Assembly (NCBI RefSeq): GCF_900100705.1
Contig: NZ_FNCH01000004.1
Coordinates: 1 to 64,000, forward strand
Reading direction: 5' to 3'
DNA from: Pedobacter terrae
GTDB taxonomy: Bacteria > Bacteroidota > Bacteroidia > Sphingobacteriales > Sphingobacteriaceae
Length of the DNA stretch: 64,000 nucleotides
Made by a program: the position numbers and the translations under genes. Below are positions 35,706-44,997 of the stretch, one piece after another. Under the pieces are notes generated by a model. The model ran no database searches. It was not told where the DNA came from and worked only from the letters and a program-made list of their open reading frames with translations. Each line of letters starts with the position of its first letter. Positions within the stretch are counted from its first letter, which is position 1.

Positions 35706-38519
35706 ATGAAAAGAAATGTTCAGCGCGCGATACTTATTGTGCTCCTATTTTGTGGATATATCGCCCAGGCTCAAAATACGGGCTCGATAAGCGGTAAAGT
35801 AATTAACGCGAAAGATAAAAAGCCGGTTGATTTTGCGACAATTGCAATTAAAAGTTTAAAAGATTCGAGTGTTGTGGCGTCCGGTCAAACCAATCCTGAT
35901 GGAAGCTTTAGCTTTAAAGCCATAGCGCCGGGTAAGTATAGGATTTATTCGGCCTTTTTAGGTTTAAAAACGGTAACCAAAGATATTGAAGTGGCTAAAG
36001 CAGCTGTTAATGCCGGCGAAATTGCCATGGTTGATGATGGGGTTGATTTAAAAGATGTTAACGTTACGGCAAGCATTCCGGTGGTTGTAAAAACAGATAC
36101 TATCGAATTTGATGGAAAATCGATCAAGGTTAGGGAAAATGCTGTTGTCGAAGACATGTTGAAAAAACTTCCTGGAGTTGAAGTAGCAAAAGACGGAAGT
36201 ATCAAAGCCCAGGGCGAAACCGTTACCAAGGTTAAAGTAGATGGTAAAGAGTTTTTTGGAACAGACCCTTTACTGGCGACAAAAAACTTACCCGCCGATA
36301 TGGTTGATAAGATTCAGGTAATTGATGAGATGTCTGAGCAATCTCAATTTTCTGGTGTTGATGACGGTACAAGAAATAAAATCTTAAACATTACAACTAA
36401 AGCCGGAATGAAAAAGGGCTATTTTGGGAATAGTACAGCTGGATACGGTACACAGGATCGTTATGATGCAAGTTTAAATGTAAACAAGTTCGATAATGAC
36501 CAGCAATTTAGTTTTATTGGTCAGTTCAATAACGTAAATAAGCAGAACTTCGGACAGGGTAATGGTGCAGGGAACGGTTTTGGTGGAGGTGGTCGGGGTA
36601 ATTTTGGAGGTGGCGGTAGTGGTGCTGGCAGTGGCGGAATTACAACTACAAATGCTGCAGGCTTAAACTTTGCAGATACCTATAAAGATGGTACCCAAAT
36701 TCAGGGAAGTTACTTTTTTAATAAATCGGCTGTTACAAACCAGCAGACAAGTTTCACTCAAAATTTATTGGGAAACAGGATTACTACTGTCGCGAACAAT
36801 GCGGATAATAATACGGACAGGATCAACCATAGGTTTAACTTTATGATCGATACCAAGCTGGATTCATCGACAACAATTAAAATCCAGCCAAACGTATCCT
36901 ATACCGAAAGTGATGCAACAAACCTGAGCGATTATACCCGAAATTTGATCCAGTCCACAACTGTCGGAGATCAGCGCTATATCAGCAACAGTACCACGCC
37001 GAACATCACGAATAACCTGTTGATCCGTAAAAAGTTCAAAAGACGCGGTAGAACATTGTCGCTTAATGTTAACACGAGTATCAATAATAACGATGCCGAT
37101 AATTATAATTACATATCTGAAACGAATACCATTAACAGCACGCCAACGGCTAGTTTGACCGATCAGTTGAATAAGGTAAATACAAATTCTATTAATAATA
37201 CCTCCAGATTGGTATATACAGAGCCATTATCTAAAACAACGAGTCTAGAATTTAACTATCAGAATGGATATAGCCATGATAACCAGGGCCGCCAGGTATT
37301 GGATTTCAACTCAGCAAGCGGGCAATATGACCTGGTTAATCTGGATTATAGCAATGTTTATGAGAACCAAACTTTAACAAACGCTGCAGGGCTAAGCTTT
37401 ACAACCAACGAAAAGAAATATAACTGGAACATTGGTTTAGCCGCACAACAAACCAATCGCGAGAATACCAACCTTACAACTGGTTTGGTGAGAACACAGA
37501 ATTTCATCAACTTAACGCCTTCGGCAAATTTCAGATATAATTTCAGCAATTCCAGAAGATTAAATATCCGTTACAGAGGAACAACCCAACAGCCAACTAT
37601 TAATCAGATACAGCCAATACTTGATAATACCAATACACAAAGTGTTTTTGTTGGTAATCCTGAATTAAAGCCCCAGTTTAACAACAATTTAAGCATCAAC
37701 TATAATAATTTCGATTTCGCTAAAAGCAGAATGTTCTTCGCTTTTTTAAGTTTGAGTCAAACTTTTAATGCCATTGGTAACAGTAGCCAATTGGTAACTG
37801 ATCAAAGTGATAAGGATTTCGGTAAAATCAGAACGACCTATGTTAATGTTGACGGAGTTTATTCGGGTAATGCAAGTATCAATATGGGGGTTCCAATTTT
37901 ACCTGAACGTAAATTGACCCTGAATGCATCGTTAAATGGAAACTACAATAGGAATGTGAATTTTACCTCGGGTGATAATAACACTACTGATCTCGTGAAA
38001 AATATCACAAATTCCTGGTCGGTTACCAACAAATATAATTTTGTAACCAACTTTGATAAGTTTGACCTCACCGGGGGTATTTCCGGTACCTATAACAGGG
38101 CAACTTACTCTGCCCAGCCAAACTCAACCACCAACTATTATACGCTAAATCCCAGTTTTGATATCAGTTACTTGTTTCCCGGAAATATCCGTTTAGCGGT
38201 AGATTTAGATTATATCAAAAATACAGGCAGGGGTGAAGGATTTAATACCGAATATACTTTGGTAAATTCTTATATCAGCCGCCAGTTCTTTAAAAACAGG
38301 GGCACATTTAAAATTGCAGTTAACGATGCTTTTAACCAAAACCAGGGCATAAGCAGGACCGCAGCAAATAATACGATTACAGATTTAAACTATAACGTGT
38401 TAAAACGCTATTATATGTTCTCCTTTACTTATTCGTTATCCCGTATCGGTGGAAAAACCATGAGTGGCGATATGCAGATGCCAGGCCAACGCGGTGGTGG
38501 TGGCCGTCCGAGGATGTAA
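35706..38519 (+). CDS. Outer-membrane beta-barrel protein with carboxypeptidase-regulatory and plug-like domains (paralogue 1)
   Basis: 937 residues. Signal peptide (to about 23), a CarboxypepD_reg-like beta-sandwich (about 25-105: GSISGKVINAKDKKPVDFAT), then a TonB-receptor plug-like region (VVEDMLKKLPGVEVAKDGSI, KVKVDGKEFFGTDPLLATKN). A Gly-rich segment (about 278-315) precedes the barrel, whose strands include NYNNFDFAKSRMFFAFLSLS. It ends with ...MFSFTYSLSRIGG followed by a ~20-residue Gly/Arg/Met tail (QRGGGGRPRM). It belongs to the outer-membrane receptor-like proteins of Bacteroidota without a linked SusD. Ligand unknown. A close paralogue follows. Confidence 0.88.
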   Translation: MKRNVQRAILIVLLFCGYIAQAQNTGSISGKVINAKDKKPVDFATIAIKSLKDSSVVASGQTNPDGSFSFKAIAPGKYRIYSAFLGLKTVTKDIEVAKAAVNAGEIAMVDDGVDLKDVNVTASIPVVVKTDTIEFDGKSIKVRENAVVEDMLKKLPGVEVAKDGSIKAQGETVTKVKVDGKEFFGTDPLLATKNLPADMVDKIQVIDEMSEQSQFSGVDDGTRNKILNITTKAGMKKGYFGNSTAGYGTQDRYDASLNVNKFDNDQQFSFIGQFNNVNKQNFGQGNGAGNGFGGGGRGNFGGGGSGAGSGGITTTNAAGLNFADTYKDGTQIQGSYFFNKSAVTNQQTSFTQNLLGNRITTVANNADNNTDRINHRFNFMIDTKLDSSTTIKIQPNVSYTESDATNLSDYTRNLIQSTTVGDQRYISNSTTPNITNNLLIRKKFKRRGRTLSLNVNTSINNNDADNYNYISETNTINSTPTASLTDQLNKVNTNSINNTSRLVYTEPLSKTTSLEFNYQNGYSHDNQGRQVLDFNSASGQYDLVNLDYSNVYENQTLTNAAGLSFTTNEKKYNWNIGLAAQQTNRENTNLTTGLVRTQNFINLTPSANFRYNFSNSRRLNIRYRGTTQQPTINQIQPILDNTNTQSVFVGNPELKPQFNNNLSINYNNFDFAKSRMFFAFLSLSQTFNAIGNSSQLVTDQSDKDFGKIRTTYVNVDGVYSGNASINMGVPILPERKLTLNASLNGNYNRNVNFTSGDNNTTDLVKNITNSWSVTNKYNFVTNFDKFDLTGGISGTYNRATYSAQPNSTTNYYTLNPSFDISYLFPGNIRLAVDLDYIKNTGRGEGFNTEYTLVNSYISRQFFKNRGTFKIAVNDAFNQNQGISRTAANNTITDLNYNVLKRYYMFSFTYSLSRIGGKTMSGDMQMPGQRGGGGRPRM

Positions 38520-38529
38520 TGTTTTCCAA

Positions 38530-38551
38530 TGGTCGGTGGCTCGCCGACCAT
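38530..38551. other. Hairpin between the two outer-membrane protein genes
   Basis: ATGGTCGGTGG/CGCCGACCAT forms a hairpin just after the stop codon of paralogue 1. A related CGGTGGTTTCTCACCGACCG sequence lies near 38613. Confidence 0.45.
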
Positions 38552-38564
38552 CAATATTATAATA

Positions 38565-38590
38565 AAAGCCCCGGCTTTATCCGGGGCTTT
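38565..38590 (+). terminator. Rho-independent terminator of the first outer-membrane protein gene
   Basis: A perfect ten-pair stem AAAGCCCCGG/CCGGGGCTTT with a six-base loop, then CTGTTTTAT. It separates the two paralogous genes into distinct transcripts. Confidence 0.85.
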
Positions 38591-38749
38591 CTGTTTTATA
38601 ACTTTTTTCCTCGGTGGTTTCTCACCGACCGATACCCAATTCTCCGAATTAAATGTACAATTGACATTTATGTATTTCAAATGTTACTAAGGGCAAATAA
38701 ACCTTTCTGAAAGTCTGTTGTCTCTATGCTATAAGCCAAAACTAACCGA

Positions 38750-41515
38750 ATGAAACAAATTTTTACGCTTTTTCTTATTTTCTTATCATTTTATGTTTAC
38801 GCCCAGAAAACCGGCTCGGTAAGTGGAAGGGTAATCCAGTCAAAAGATAAAAAACCGATCGATTATGCTTCTCTTGCTATAAAAAAACTGTCCGATTCGA
38901 GCATGGTTGGTGCGGTAAGTACCTCAGAAGATGGAAAATTTGTTTTCAAAAACCTAAAATCTGGCAGCTACAGGTTATATGCTGCATTTTTAGGCTTAAA
39001 AAATGCTACAAAAGATTTTACTATTACGGACGAAAAAACTGACGTAACGCTAGGCGATATTGTTTTAGAAGGAGGCGCAATTGACCTCCAAACCGTAGAT
39101 ATTAAAGCAGAAATACCGCCGATTGTGGTAAAAAAGGATACCCTTGAGTTTAACGCAAGTTCATTTAAAGTGGTAGAGAATGCTGTAGTAGAAGACTTAT
39201 TAAAGAAATTACCTGGTGTAGAGGTAGACAAAGCGGGAACGGTAAAAGCCCAAGGTGAAACCATTACTAAAGTTAAGGTTGATGGCAAAGAATTTTTTGG
39301 GAATGACCCCTTATTGGCTACTAAAAACCTCCCGGCTGATATGATTGATAAAATTCAGATTATTGATGAGCTTTCCGATCAGGCACAGTTTACCGGGATT
39401 GATGACGGCTCTAGAACCAAAATTATTAATATTACCACCAAAAAGGAGAAGAAAAACGGTTATTTCGGAAACAGCACGGGTGGTTATGGCTCTAACAATC
39501 GATACGACGTAAATGCGAATATCAACCATTTTAATCAAGATAAGCGGTTGAGTGTTGTCGCCCAGTTTAATAATGTGAACAGGCAGAATTTTGGTGGTGG
39601 CCTGGGCGGCGGAGGCGGAAGCGGCGGCCGTAGCGGTATTACGGATACCAAAGCCGGTGGATTTAATTTCTCAGATGTATATGCCGATCAAACTGAAATT
39701 AATTTCAGTTATTTCGTTAATAAATCTGATAACCTCATTTTAAGAAACAGCGTTACCCAAAACCTTTTAGGCAATGTAACCACAGTTTTCAATAATAGCC
39801 AAAATAATACTGCTGATCGTTTAAACCACCGTTTAAACTTTATGGTCGATACTAAACTAGATTCGCTCACTTCGTTGCGGATCCAGCCGAATTTGAGTTA
39901 TACCAATAACGAAAGTGAGAACAATAGTATTTATACCCGCGATTTTGGCACCTATACTACAAGTGGTTCTCAACGGTTAACCAACCATAATACATCGCCA
40001 GCTATCAGCAACAATATTTTATTACGTAAAAAATTTATGCGTCGCGGAAGAACATTATCGCTGAATTTGAACACCAACATTAACGATAACGATGCTGATA
40101 ATTATAATTACAATCCCGAAACACGTGAAAAAGATAGTGTTAAAACAAAAAAGATGATCAACCAGCTAAATGATCAGGAAAGCGAATCTATCAACCAGAA
40201 TACCCGTTTGGTTTATACAGAGCCGTTAACTAAAACGCTTAGCCTCGAATTTAACTATCAGAACGGCTATAACCACAATACCTCCGATCGTTTTACCTAC
40301 GATTTTAACCCCGCCACGCTAAATTATGATTTACTAAATGATTCATTAAGTAACGTTTACGAAAATACCATTTTAACTAATTCAGCCGGTTTCAGTTTCA
40401 ACAAAATGGCCAAAAAATATAATTGGAATGTGGGGATGGCTGTTCAGAATACCGATCGTAAAAACAATAACATTACCCGCGGATTTATATTAAAACAGAA
40501 TGTATTTAACTATACACCTTCCGCCATGTTCAGGTATAATTTTAGTAATAGCAAACGTTTGGTCTTCAATTACCGTGGTAGCACCAACCAGCCATCCATA
40601 CAGCAGTTACAGCCTATTCCGAACAATACCAACACGCAAAGTATCCCATTGGGAAATCCTGATTTAAAACCCGAGTTTAACAACAACCTGCGCATTGCCT
40701 ACAATACGTTTACGCCCGGCAAAAACAGGTCGTTATTTGTAAATGTAAATCTCACCCAAACTTCCAACAAAATTGCCAATAGCAGCAGCTTAATCGAAAA
40801 TGGGGTTAATCAAGGTAAATTTGCTGTGTTGCCTGTAAACGTAAATGGTGTTTATGCCGGATCATTATCCTCTTCATTAAGTTTGCCCATCATGACCGAA
40901 AATAAACTTAATTTCCACATTAACATCAGTGGTAATTATGATCGGGATGTAAACTTTACCAATAACCTAAAAAACATCACCAATAGCTGGTCGATTAACA
41001 ATGGTTACCGTTTGGTTTCCAATTTGGATAAGCTTGATTTAACGGCAGGTGTTAATGGCTCAATAAATAGGGCTACCTATTCTGTTCAGCCCAGTTCTAA
41101 CACGCGCTATTACACTTTTAGTCCAAATATAAGTGTAAGTTATATGTTTCCTGGCGATATCCGATGGTCGGTAGATGCAGATTACAACCAGAATACAGGT
41201 AGGGGAGCGGATTTCGATACGCACTTTACTTTGGTAAATTCATACATCAGCAAACAATTTTTTAAAAATCGTGGCACTTTTAAAGCTGCCGTAAATGATT
41301 TGCTGAACGAAAACCAGGGTGTAAGCCGTACGGCCAATAATAACACGATACGTGATGAAAGCTATAACGTATTGCGGCGTTATTTCATGTTTTCATTTAC
41401 TTATTCCTTAAACCGCATGGGCGGTAAAAACATGATCAGAGAAGGTAATAATCAGGGCAGACGCCGTAATAATAATGGTGGCGACGCATTTGGTGGAGGA
41501 AGACAACGGAATTAG
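38750..41515 (+). CDS. Outer-membrane beta-barrel protein with carboxypeptidase-regulatory and plug-like domains (paralogue 2)
   Basis: 921 residues with the same domain order as paralogue 1: signal peptide, GSVSGRVIQSKDKKPIDYAS sandwich, VVEDLLKKLPGVEVDKAGTV and KVKVDGKEFFGNDPLLATKN plug segments, a Gly-rich linker (GGGLGGGGGSGGRSG) and a long barrel. After FMFSFTYSLNRMGGK comes a tail rich in Asn, Arg and Gly (NNQGRRRNNNGGDAFGGGRQ). The two genes arose by tandem duplication and share long identical segments. Likely surface location; ligand unknown. Confidence 0.88.
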   Translation: MKQIFTLFLIFLSFYVYAQKTGSVSGRVIQSKDKKPIDYASLAIKKLSDSSMVGAVSTSEDGKFVFKNLKSGSYRLYAAFLGLKNATKDFTITDEKTDVTLGDIVLEGGAIDLQTVDIKAEIPPIVVKKDTLEFNASSFKVVENAVVEDLLKKLPGVEVDKAGTVKAQGETITKVKVDGKEFFGNDPLLATKNLPADMIDKIQIIDELSDQAQFTGIDDGSRTKIINITTKKEKKNGYFGNSTGGYGSNNRYDVNANINHFNQDKRLSVVAQFNNVNRQNFGGGLGGGGGSGGRSGITDTKAGGFNFSDVYADQTEINFSYFVNKSDNLILRNSVTQNLLGNVTTVFNNSQNNTADRLNHRLNFMVDTKLDSLTSLRIQPNLSYTNNESENNSIYTRDFGTYTTSGSQRLTNHNTSPAISNNILLRKKFMRRGRTLSLNLNTNINDNDADNYNYNPETREKDSVKTKKMINQLNDQESESINQNTRLVYTEPLTKTLSLEFNYQNGYNHNTSDRFTYDFNPATLNYDLLNDSLSNVYENTILTNSAGFSFNKMAKKYNWNVGMAVQNTDRKNNNITRGFILKQNVFNYTPSAMFRYNFSNSKRLVFNYRGSTNQPSIQQLQPIPNNTNTQSIPLGNPDLKPEFNNNLRIAYNTFTPGKNRSLFVNVNLTQTSNKIANSSSLIENGVNQGKFAVLPVNVNGVYAGSLSSSLSLPIMTENKLNFHINISGNYDRDVNFTNNLKNITNSWSINNGYRLVSNLDKLDLTAGVNGSINRATYSVQPSSNTRYYTFSPNISVSYMFPGDIRWSVDADYNQNTGRGADFDTHFTLVNSYISKQFFKNRGTFKAAVNDLLNENQGVSRTANNNTIRDESYNVLRRYFMFSFTYSLNRMGGKNMIREGNNQGRRRNNNGGDAFGGGRQRN

Positions 41516-41564
41516 ATCATTTCTCGGTAAAAGCTGGATAATTTATATCCTACACGGGGTTATC

Positions 41565-41587
41565 TTATTTGGAATAAATCTAAAGAA
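41565..41587. promoter_or_regulatory. Candidate iron-responsive operator upstream of feoAB
   Basis: An imperfect inverted repeat TTATTTGGA-ATAAA-TCTAAAGAA (seven of nine arm positions pair). A TTTG at 41568-41571 within it and TAACTTGC at 41592-41599, with a 20-base spacer, form a plausible weak promoter, so a bound repressor would cover the -33 element. Assignment to a Fur- or DtxR-type regulator is inference from position and from the target genes. Confidence 0.4.
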
Positions 41588-41613
41588 AGGTTAACTTGCG
41601 CCAAATTTAGCAC

Positions 41614-41829
41614 ATGAAGCTGTCGCACCTAAAAGTAGGAGAAAAGGGAACAATTGTAGCCTTTACAGATTTAGATATGTCTGTGAAGTTAATGGAAATG
41701 GGCTGCTTGCCGGGCGAGGTGGTAGAAGTAGAACGTTTTGCTCCTTTGGGCGATCCTATGGCGATCCGTGTAGCTGGATATCAGCTTTGCTTGCGTAAAA
41801 GCGAAGCCGATGTTATTATTATTCAATAA
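41614..41829 (+). CDS. feoA: Ferrous iron transport protein A
   Basis: 71 residues, an SH3-like FeoA domain: MKLSHLKVGEKGTIVAF, MEMGCLPGEVVEVERFAPLG and MAIRVAGYQLCLRKSEA. It supports FeoB in Fe(II) uptake. feoB begins 11 bp after its stop, so this is a two-gene operon. Confidence 0.95.
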   Translation: MKLSHLKVGEKGTIVAFTDLDMSVKLMEMGCLPGEVVEVERFAPLGDPMAIRVAGYQLCLRKSEADVIIIQ

Positions 41830-41840
41830 AAAAGCTGGGT

Positions 41841-43949
41841 TTGGATATTAAAGTTGCATTAGTTGGTAATCCCAATACAGGTAAATCTACTTTATTTAAC
41901 CGTTTAACAGGGTTAAATCAAAAAATCGGAAACTTTCCAGGCATTACTGTTGATAAGAAAACGGGTTTTACAAAACTCGCAGACGGTAAAGAAGCCGAGA
42001 TTATCGATTTACCAGGAACATATAGCTTATATCCGAAAAGTGCTGATGAAAGCATCGTTTTTCAGGTGCTTGCCGATAAAAAAAACAACAGCCATCCTGA
42101 TGTCATTGTACTCATCGCCGATGCTTCGAATTTAAAGCGCAATATGCTTTTGTATTCGCAAGTGGCAGATCTGGGCATCCCGATCATTTTAGCACTTAAT
42201 ATGATCGATCTTTCTGCTAAGCAGGGGATTGAGATTAATCTGGATAAACTGTCTGAAAAATTGGGGATCCAGGTGGTTTCCATCTCAGCAAGAAATAACA
42301 TTGGGATTGATAAGCTGAAACAAGCCATTGCCAATACCAATAAAATTGCCACGCAGTACCAGGACGTAGATGTGAATTTTCTGGCTCCGGAAGCGATTAA
42401 TGCCATAAAAGCCAGGCTTAATTCCGATAACGATTATTACGCGCTACAAGTGCTGCATCAGCACGAACATTTAACTTTTTTTACCGAAAAGGAACAGGAA
42501 GAAATTGAACATATTGAACAATCACACCATTTCGAATCTGCTAAAATTCAGGCTGCAGAAACCATTGCCAGATATAAACGTCTAAGCACTATTTTATCTG
42601 ATGTGGTTATTGACAATGGCACGGAAAAGAAATTTTCTTTCAGTGATAAACTGGATGCTGTTTTAACACACAAGGTTTGGGGATTTGCTATTTTCTTGCT
42701 TATTCTCTTTGTCATTTTCAATGCGATATTTGCCTGGTCATCCTATCCAATGGAATGGATTGAGACTGGTTTTGGTTTGATGACCAGCACTGGACATGAA
42801 TATTTGCCTGCAGGCATGCTTACCGATTTGTTATTGGATGGCGTAATTGCTGGTTTAGGTGGTATTTTTGTTTTTATTCCGCAGATTGCCATTCTTTTCG
42901 CATTCATATCCATTTTAGAAGATACGGGTTACATGGCCCGTGTTACCTTTATGATGGATAAAGTGATGAGTAAAGTTGGACTTAACGGTAAATCGGTAGT
43001 GCCCATGATCGGTGGTTTAGCCTGTGCTGTTCCGTCTATTATGGCTGCCAGAAATATTGAAAACTGGAAAGATAGAATGATTACCATCATGGTTACGCCA
43101 TTGGTAAGCTGTTCGGCAAGACTCCCGGTATATATTTTAATTATTTCCTTAATTATACCTTCTAAAACCGTTCTTGGCATTTTTAACCTGCAAGGTTTGG
43201 CGCTAATGGTAATGTACCTGGTAGGCATTGTTGCTGCGGTGCTGGTAGCGTGGGTAATGAAATTTATCATTAAAACGAAGGAAAGGTCTTATTTTATCAT
43301 GGAGTTGCCCGTTTACCGCATGCCAAGGTGGAAAAATGTGTTCTACACCATGTACGAAAAATCGAAAACCTTTGTTTTCGAAGCTGGGAAAGTAATTATT
43401 GCCATTTCCATCATCCTTTGGGTAATGGCTTCTTTCGGACCGGGAAACCGATTTGAAAGTATTGATCAAAAATATGAATCTGCCCTGGCTGATACCACAA
43501 AAAATACCGATCACATTAAAACTTTAATGGCTACCGAGAAGCTGGAAAACTCCTATGTGGGCATTCTTGGGCATTGGATAGAGCCTGCTATCCGTCCTTT
43601 GGGTTACGATTGGAAAATTGGTATTGGTTTAATTACTTCTTTTGCGGCCCGTGAAGCTTTTGTGGGTACAATGGCTACCATTTATAGTGTTGATGGTGGT
43701 GATGAAGATACTTCAACGATAAGAGAGCGTATGTCGGCTTCGGTTAATAACCGTACTGGTCTGCCCGTTTATACTTTTGCTACAGGTATTTCACTGATGC
43801 TTTTTTATGCCTTTGCTATGCAGTGTATGAGCACCGTTGCTATCGTTTACCGCGAAACGAAAGGTTGGAAATGGCCGGTAATTCAGTTGGCTTATATGAC
43901 GGCTATGGCCTATGTTGCTGCGCTGGTGGCTTATCAGCTTTTGAAATAA
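41841..43949 (+). CDS. feoB: Ferrous iron transporter B
   Basis: 702 residues. N-terminal G domain: GNPNTGKST (G1, 9-17), IGNFPGITVDKKTG (switch I), DLPGTYSL (G3) and NMIDL (G4). A linker and about eight membrane helices with two Gate motifs follow (GLACAVPSIMAARNIENWKD, ITSFAAREAFVGTMATIY). It takes up Fe(II) across the inner membrane under GTPase control. The start is TTG at 41841 (DIKVALVGNPN). No FeoC is present, as usual outside Gammaproteobacteria. Confidence 0.96.
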   Translation: MDIKVALVGNPNTGKSTLFNRLTGLNQKIGNFPGITVDKKTGFTKLADGKEAEIIDLPGTYSLYPKSADESIVFQVLADKKNNSHPDVIVLIADASNLKRNMLLYSQVADLGIPIILALNMIDLSAKQGIEINLDKLSEKLGIQVVSISARNNIGIDKLKQAIANTNKIATQYQDVDVNFLAPEAINAIKARLNSDNDYYALQVLHQHEHLTFFTEKEQEEIEHIEQSHHFESAKIQAAETIARYKRLSTILSDVVIDNGTEKKFSFSDKLDAVLTHKVWGFAIFLLILFVIFNAIFAWSSYPMEWIETGFGLMTSTGHEYLPAGMLTDLLLDGVIAGLGGIFVFIPQIAILFAFISILEDTGYMARVTFMMDKVMSKVGLNGKSVVPMIGGLACAVPSIMAARNIENWKDRMITIMVTPLVSCSARLPVYILIISLIIPSKTVLGIFNLQGLALMVMYLVGIVAAVLVAWVMKFIIKTKERSYFIMELPVYRMPRWKNVFYTMYEKSKTFVFEAGKVIIAISIILWVMASFGPGNRFESIDQKYESALADTTKNTDHIKTLMATEKLENSYVGILGHWIEPAIRPLGYDWKIGIGLITSFAAREAFVGTMATIYSVDGGDEDTSTIRERMSASVNNRTGLPVYTFATGISLMLFYAFAMQCMSTVAIVYRETKGWKWPVIQLAYMTAMAYVAALVAYQLLK

Positions 43950-43985
43950 GCAGTGTTTTCGGAGATTATTTTCTAAATTAACGTC

Positions 43986-44006
43986 ATTCCCAACTTGATT
44001 GGGAAT
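43986..44006. terminator. Hairpin after feoB, likely terminator or repeat element
   Basis: ATTCCCAA-CTTGA-TTGGGAAT is a perfect eight-pair hairpin 36 bp after the feoB stop. The surrounding GTCATTCCC...GGGAATCTTAATGC is the type of short repeat seen elsewhere in intergenic DNA of this phylum, and TCTTAATGC recurs in the duplication downstream. No T-run follows directly. Confidence 0.5.
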
Positions 44007-44086
44007 CTTAATGCAATAAAAAATTTTGTTTCCTACCTGAATGTAATACAGATGCTCAAAAACGAATTATTTAAAGCGTTTGTCAC

Positions 44087-44781
44087 CTTGAGGGGTAATT
44101 TATTGAATAAAAATCAATATGGTAGACTGATAAAAACAAACCCTTAGGAATAATCTTAATGCCAGCGTTTTAAGACTAGCTTCGCTGAGCATTTCGTGGT
44201 TCCCGAATGTGCGAGAATGGTAGCGTAGTCTGAGGGCCTCCAATAAGCATGATGATTAAGATTGGGAGAGCATGGCCTGTATAGCTATCTATGTTTCTTC
44301 CCGCTTTCCGTTTTATCCCGATGAAAAATCGGGATGTTCACTCTAATCGGGTCTATGTGGCCCATGGGGTGGTTCTATTTTTGGCTGGGTGCTTAACTAC
44401 ATAAGCTACTGCTCTAGGTATAATAACGCTCTTCTTCATGCTCTTAGTTATTCCTCCTTGAGGGATAATTTATTGAATAAAAATCAATATGGTTGACTGA
44501 TAAAAACAAACCCTTATGAATAATCTTAATGCAAGCGTTTTAAGATTAGCTTCGCTGAGCACTTCGTGGTTCCCGCATGTGCGAGAATGGTTAGCGTAGT
44601 CGGAGGGCTTCCAATAAGCATGATGATTAAGATTGGGAGAGCATGGCCTGTATAGCTATCTATGTTTCTTCCCGCTTTCCGTTTTATCCCGATGAAAAAT
44701 CAGGATGTTCACTCCATCCGATTGCTATCGGATCGGGTCTATGCGGCCCATTGGGTGGTGCTATTTTTGGCTGGGTGCTTA
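44087..44781. repeat. Direct duplication of a ~310-325 bp non-coding segment (period ~370 bp)
   Basis: Copy 1 (44087-44395) and copy 2 (44457-44781) align nearly end to end: TTTATTGAATAAAAATCAAT, CAAACCCTTA(G/T)GAATAATCTT, TTAGCTTCGCTGAGCA, AAGCATGATGATTAAGATTG, GGGAGAGCATGGCCTGTATA and GGCTGGGTGCTTA. Copy 2 carries a ~19 bp CCGATTGCTATCGGAT-type insertion with its own small hairpin. Each copy holds the structured module in reverse orientation. A 60 bp AT-rich stretch separates the copies. No transposase or conserved protein is encoded. Confidence 0.85.
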
Positions 44782-44803
44782 TTGCACAAATCTTTGTTCC
44801 TAA

Positions 44804-44870
44804 ACCCGGTAGAAGCGGCAGCCCCCGATTGCAATTCGGGGCTATAGCGGATAACGGGGCTGCTGCTCCC
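44804..44870 (+). repeat. Forward copy of the AGCGG-hairpin-TATAGCGGA-GCTCC module
   Basis: The core reads GTAGAAGCGGCAGCC, a hairpin (CCCCGA/TCGGGG), then GCTATAGCGGATAACGGGG and GCTGCTGCTCC. The same layout occurs in units A and B of the array near 0.3-0.7 kb, and reverse-complemented at about 44298-44351 and 44668-44737. It resembles a repeat often seen between genes in Bacteroidota, from memory and not checked. Confidence 0.6.
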
Positions 44871-44997
44871 GAAACCCTACTGAACGTTCATTTTCAAATA
44901 AGCAATCGCTAAAGGTTTTTACCATATAATATATATCCCGTCATCCAAACGCATGTATGATTACAGAGATTATGGGTTTCACCTTTAGTCTTTCCGA

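Noticed and set aside
44643-44912. 89-codon open frame on the + strand covering repeat copy 2 and the forward module
   Set aside because: It translates the duplicated non-coding repeat; the equivalent frame in copy 1 is broken, and the residue pattern shows no family or signal peptide.
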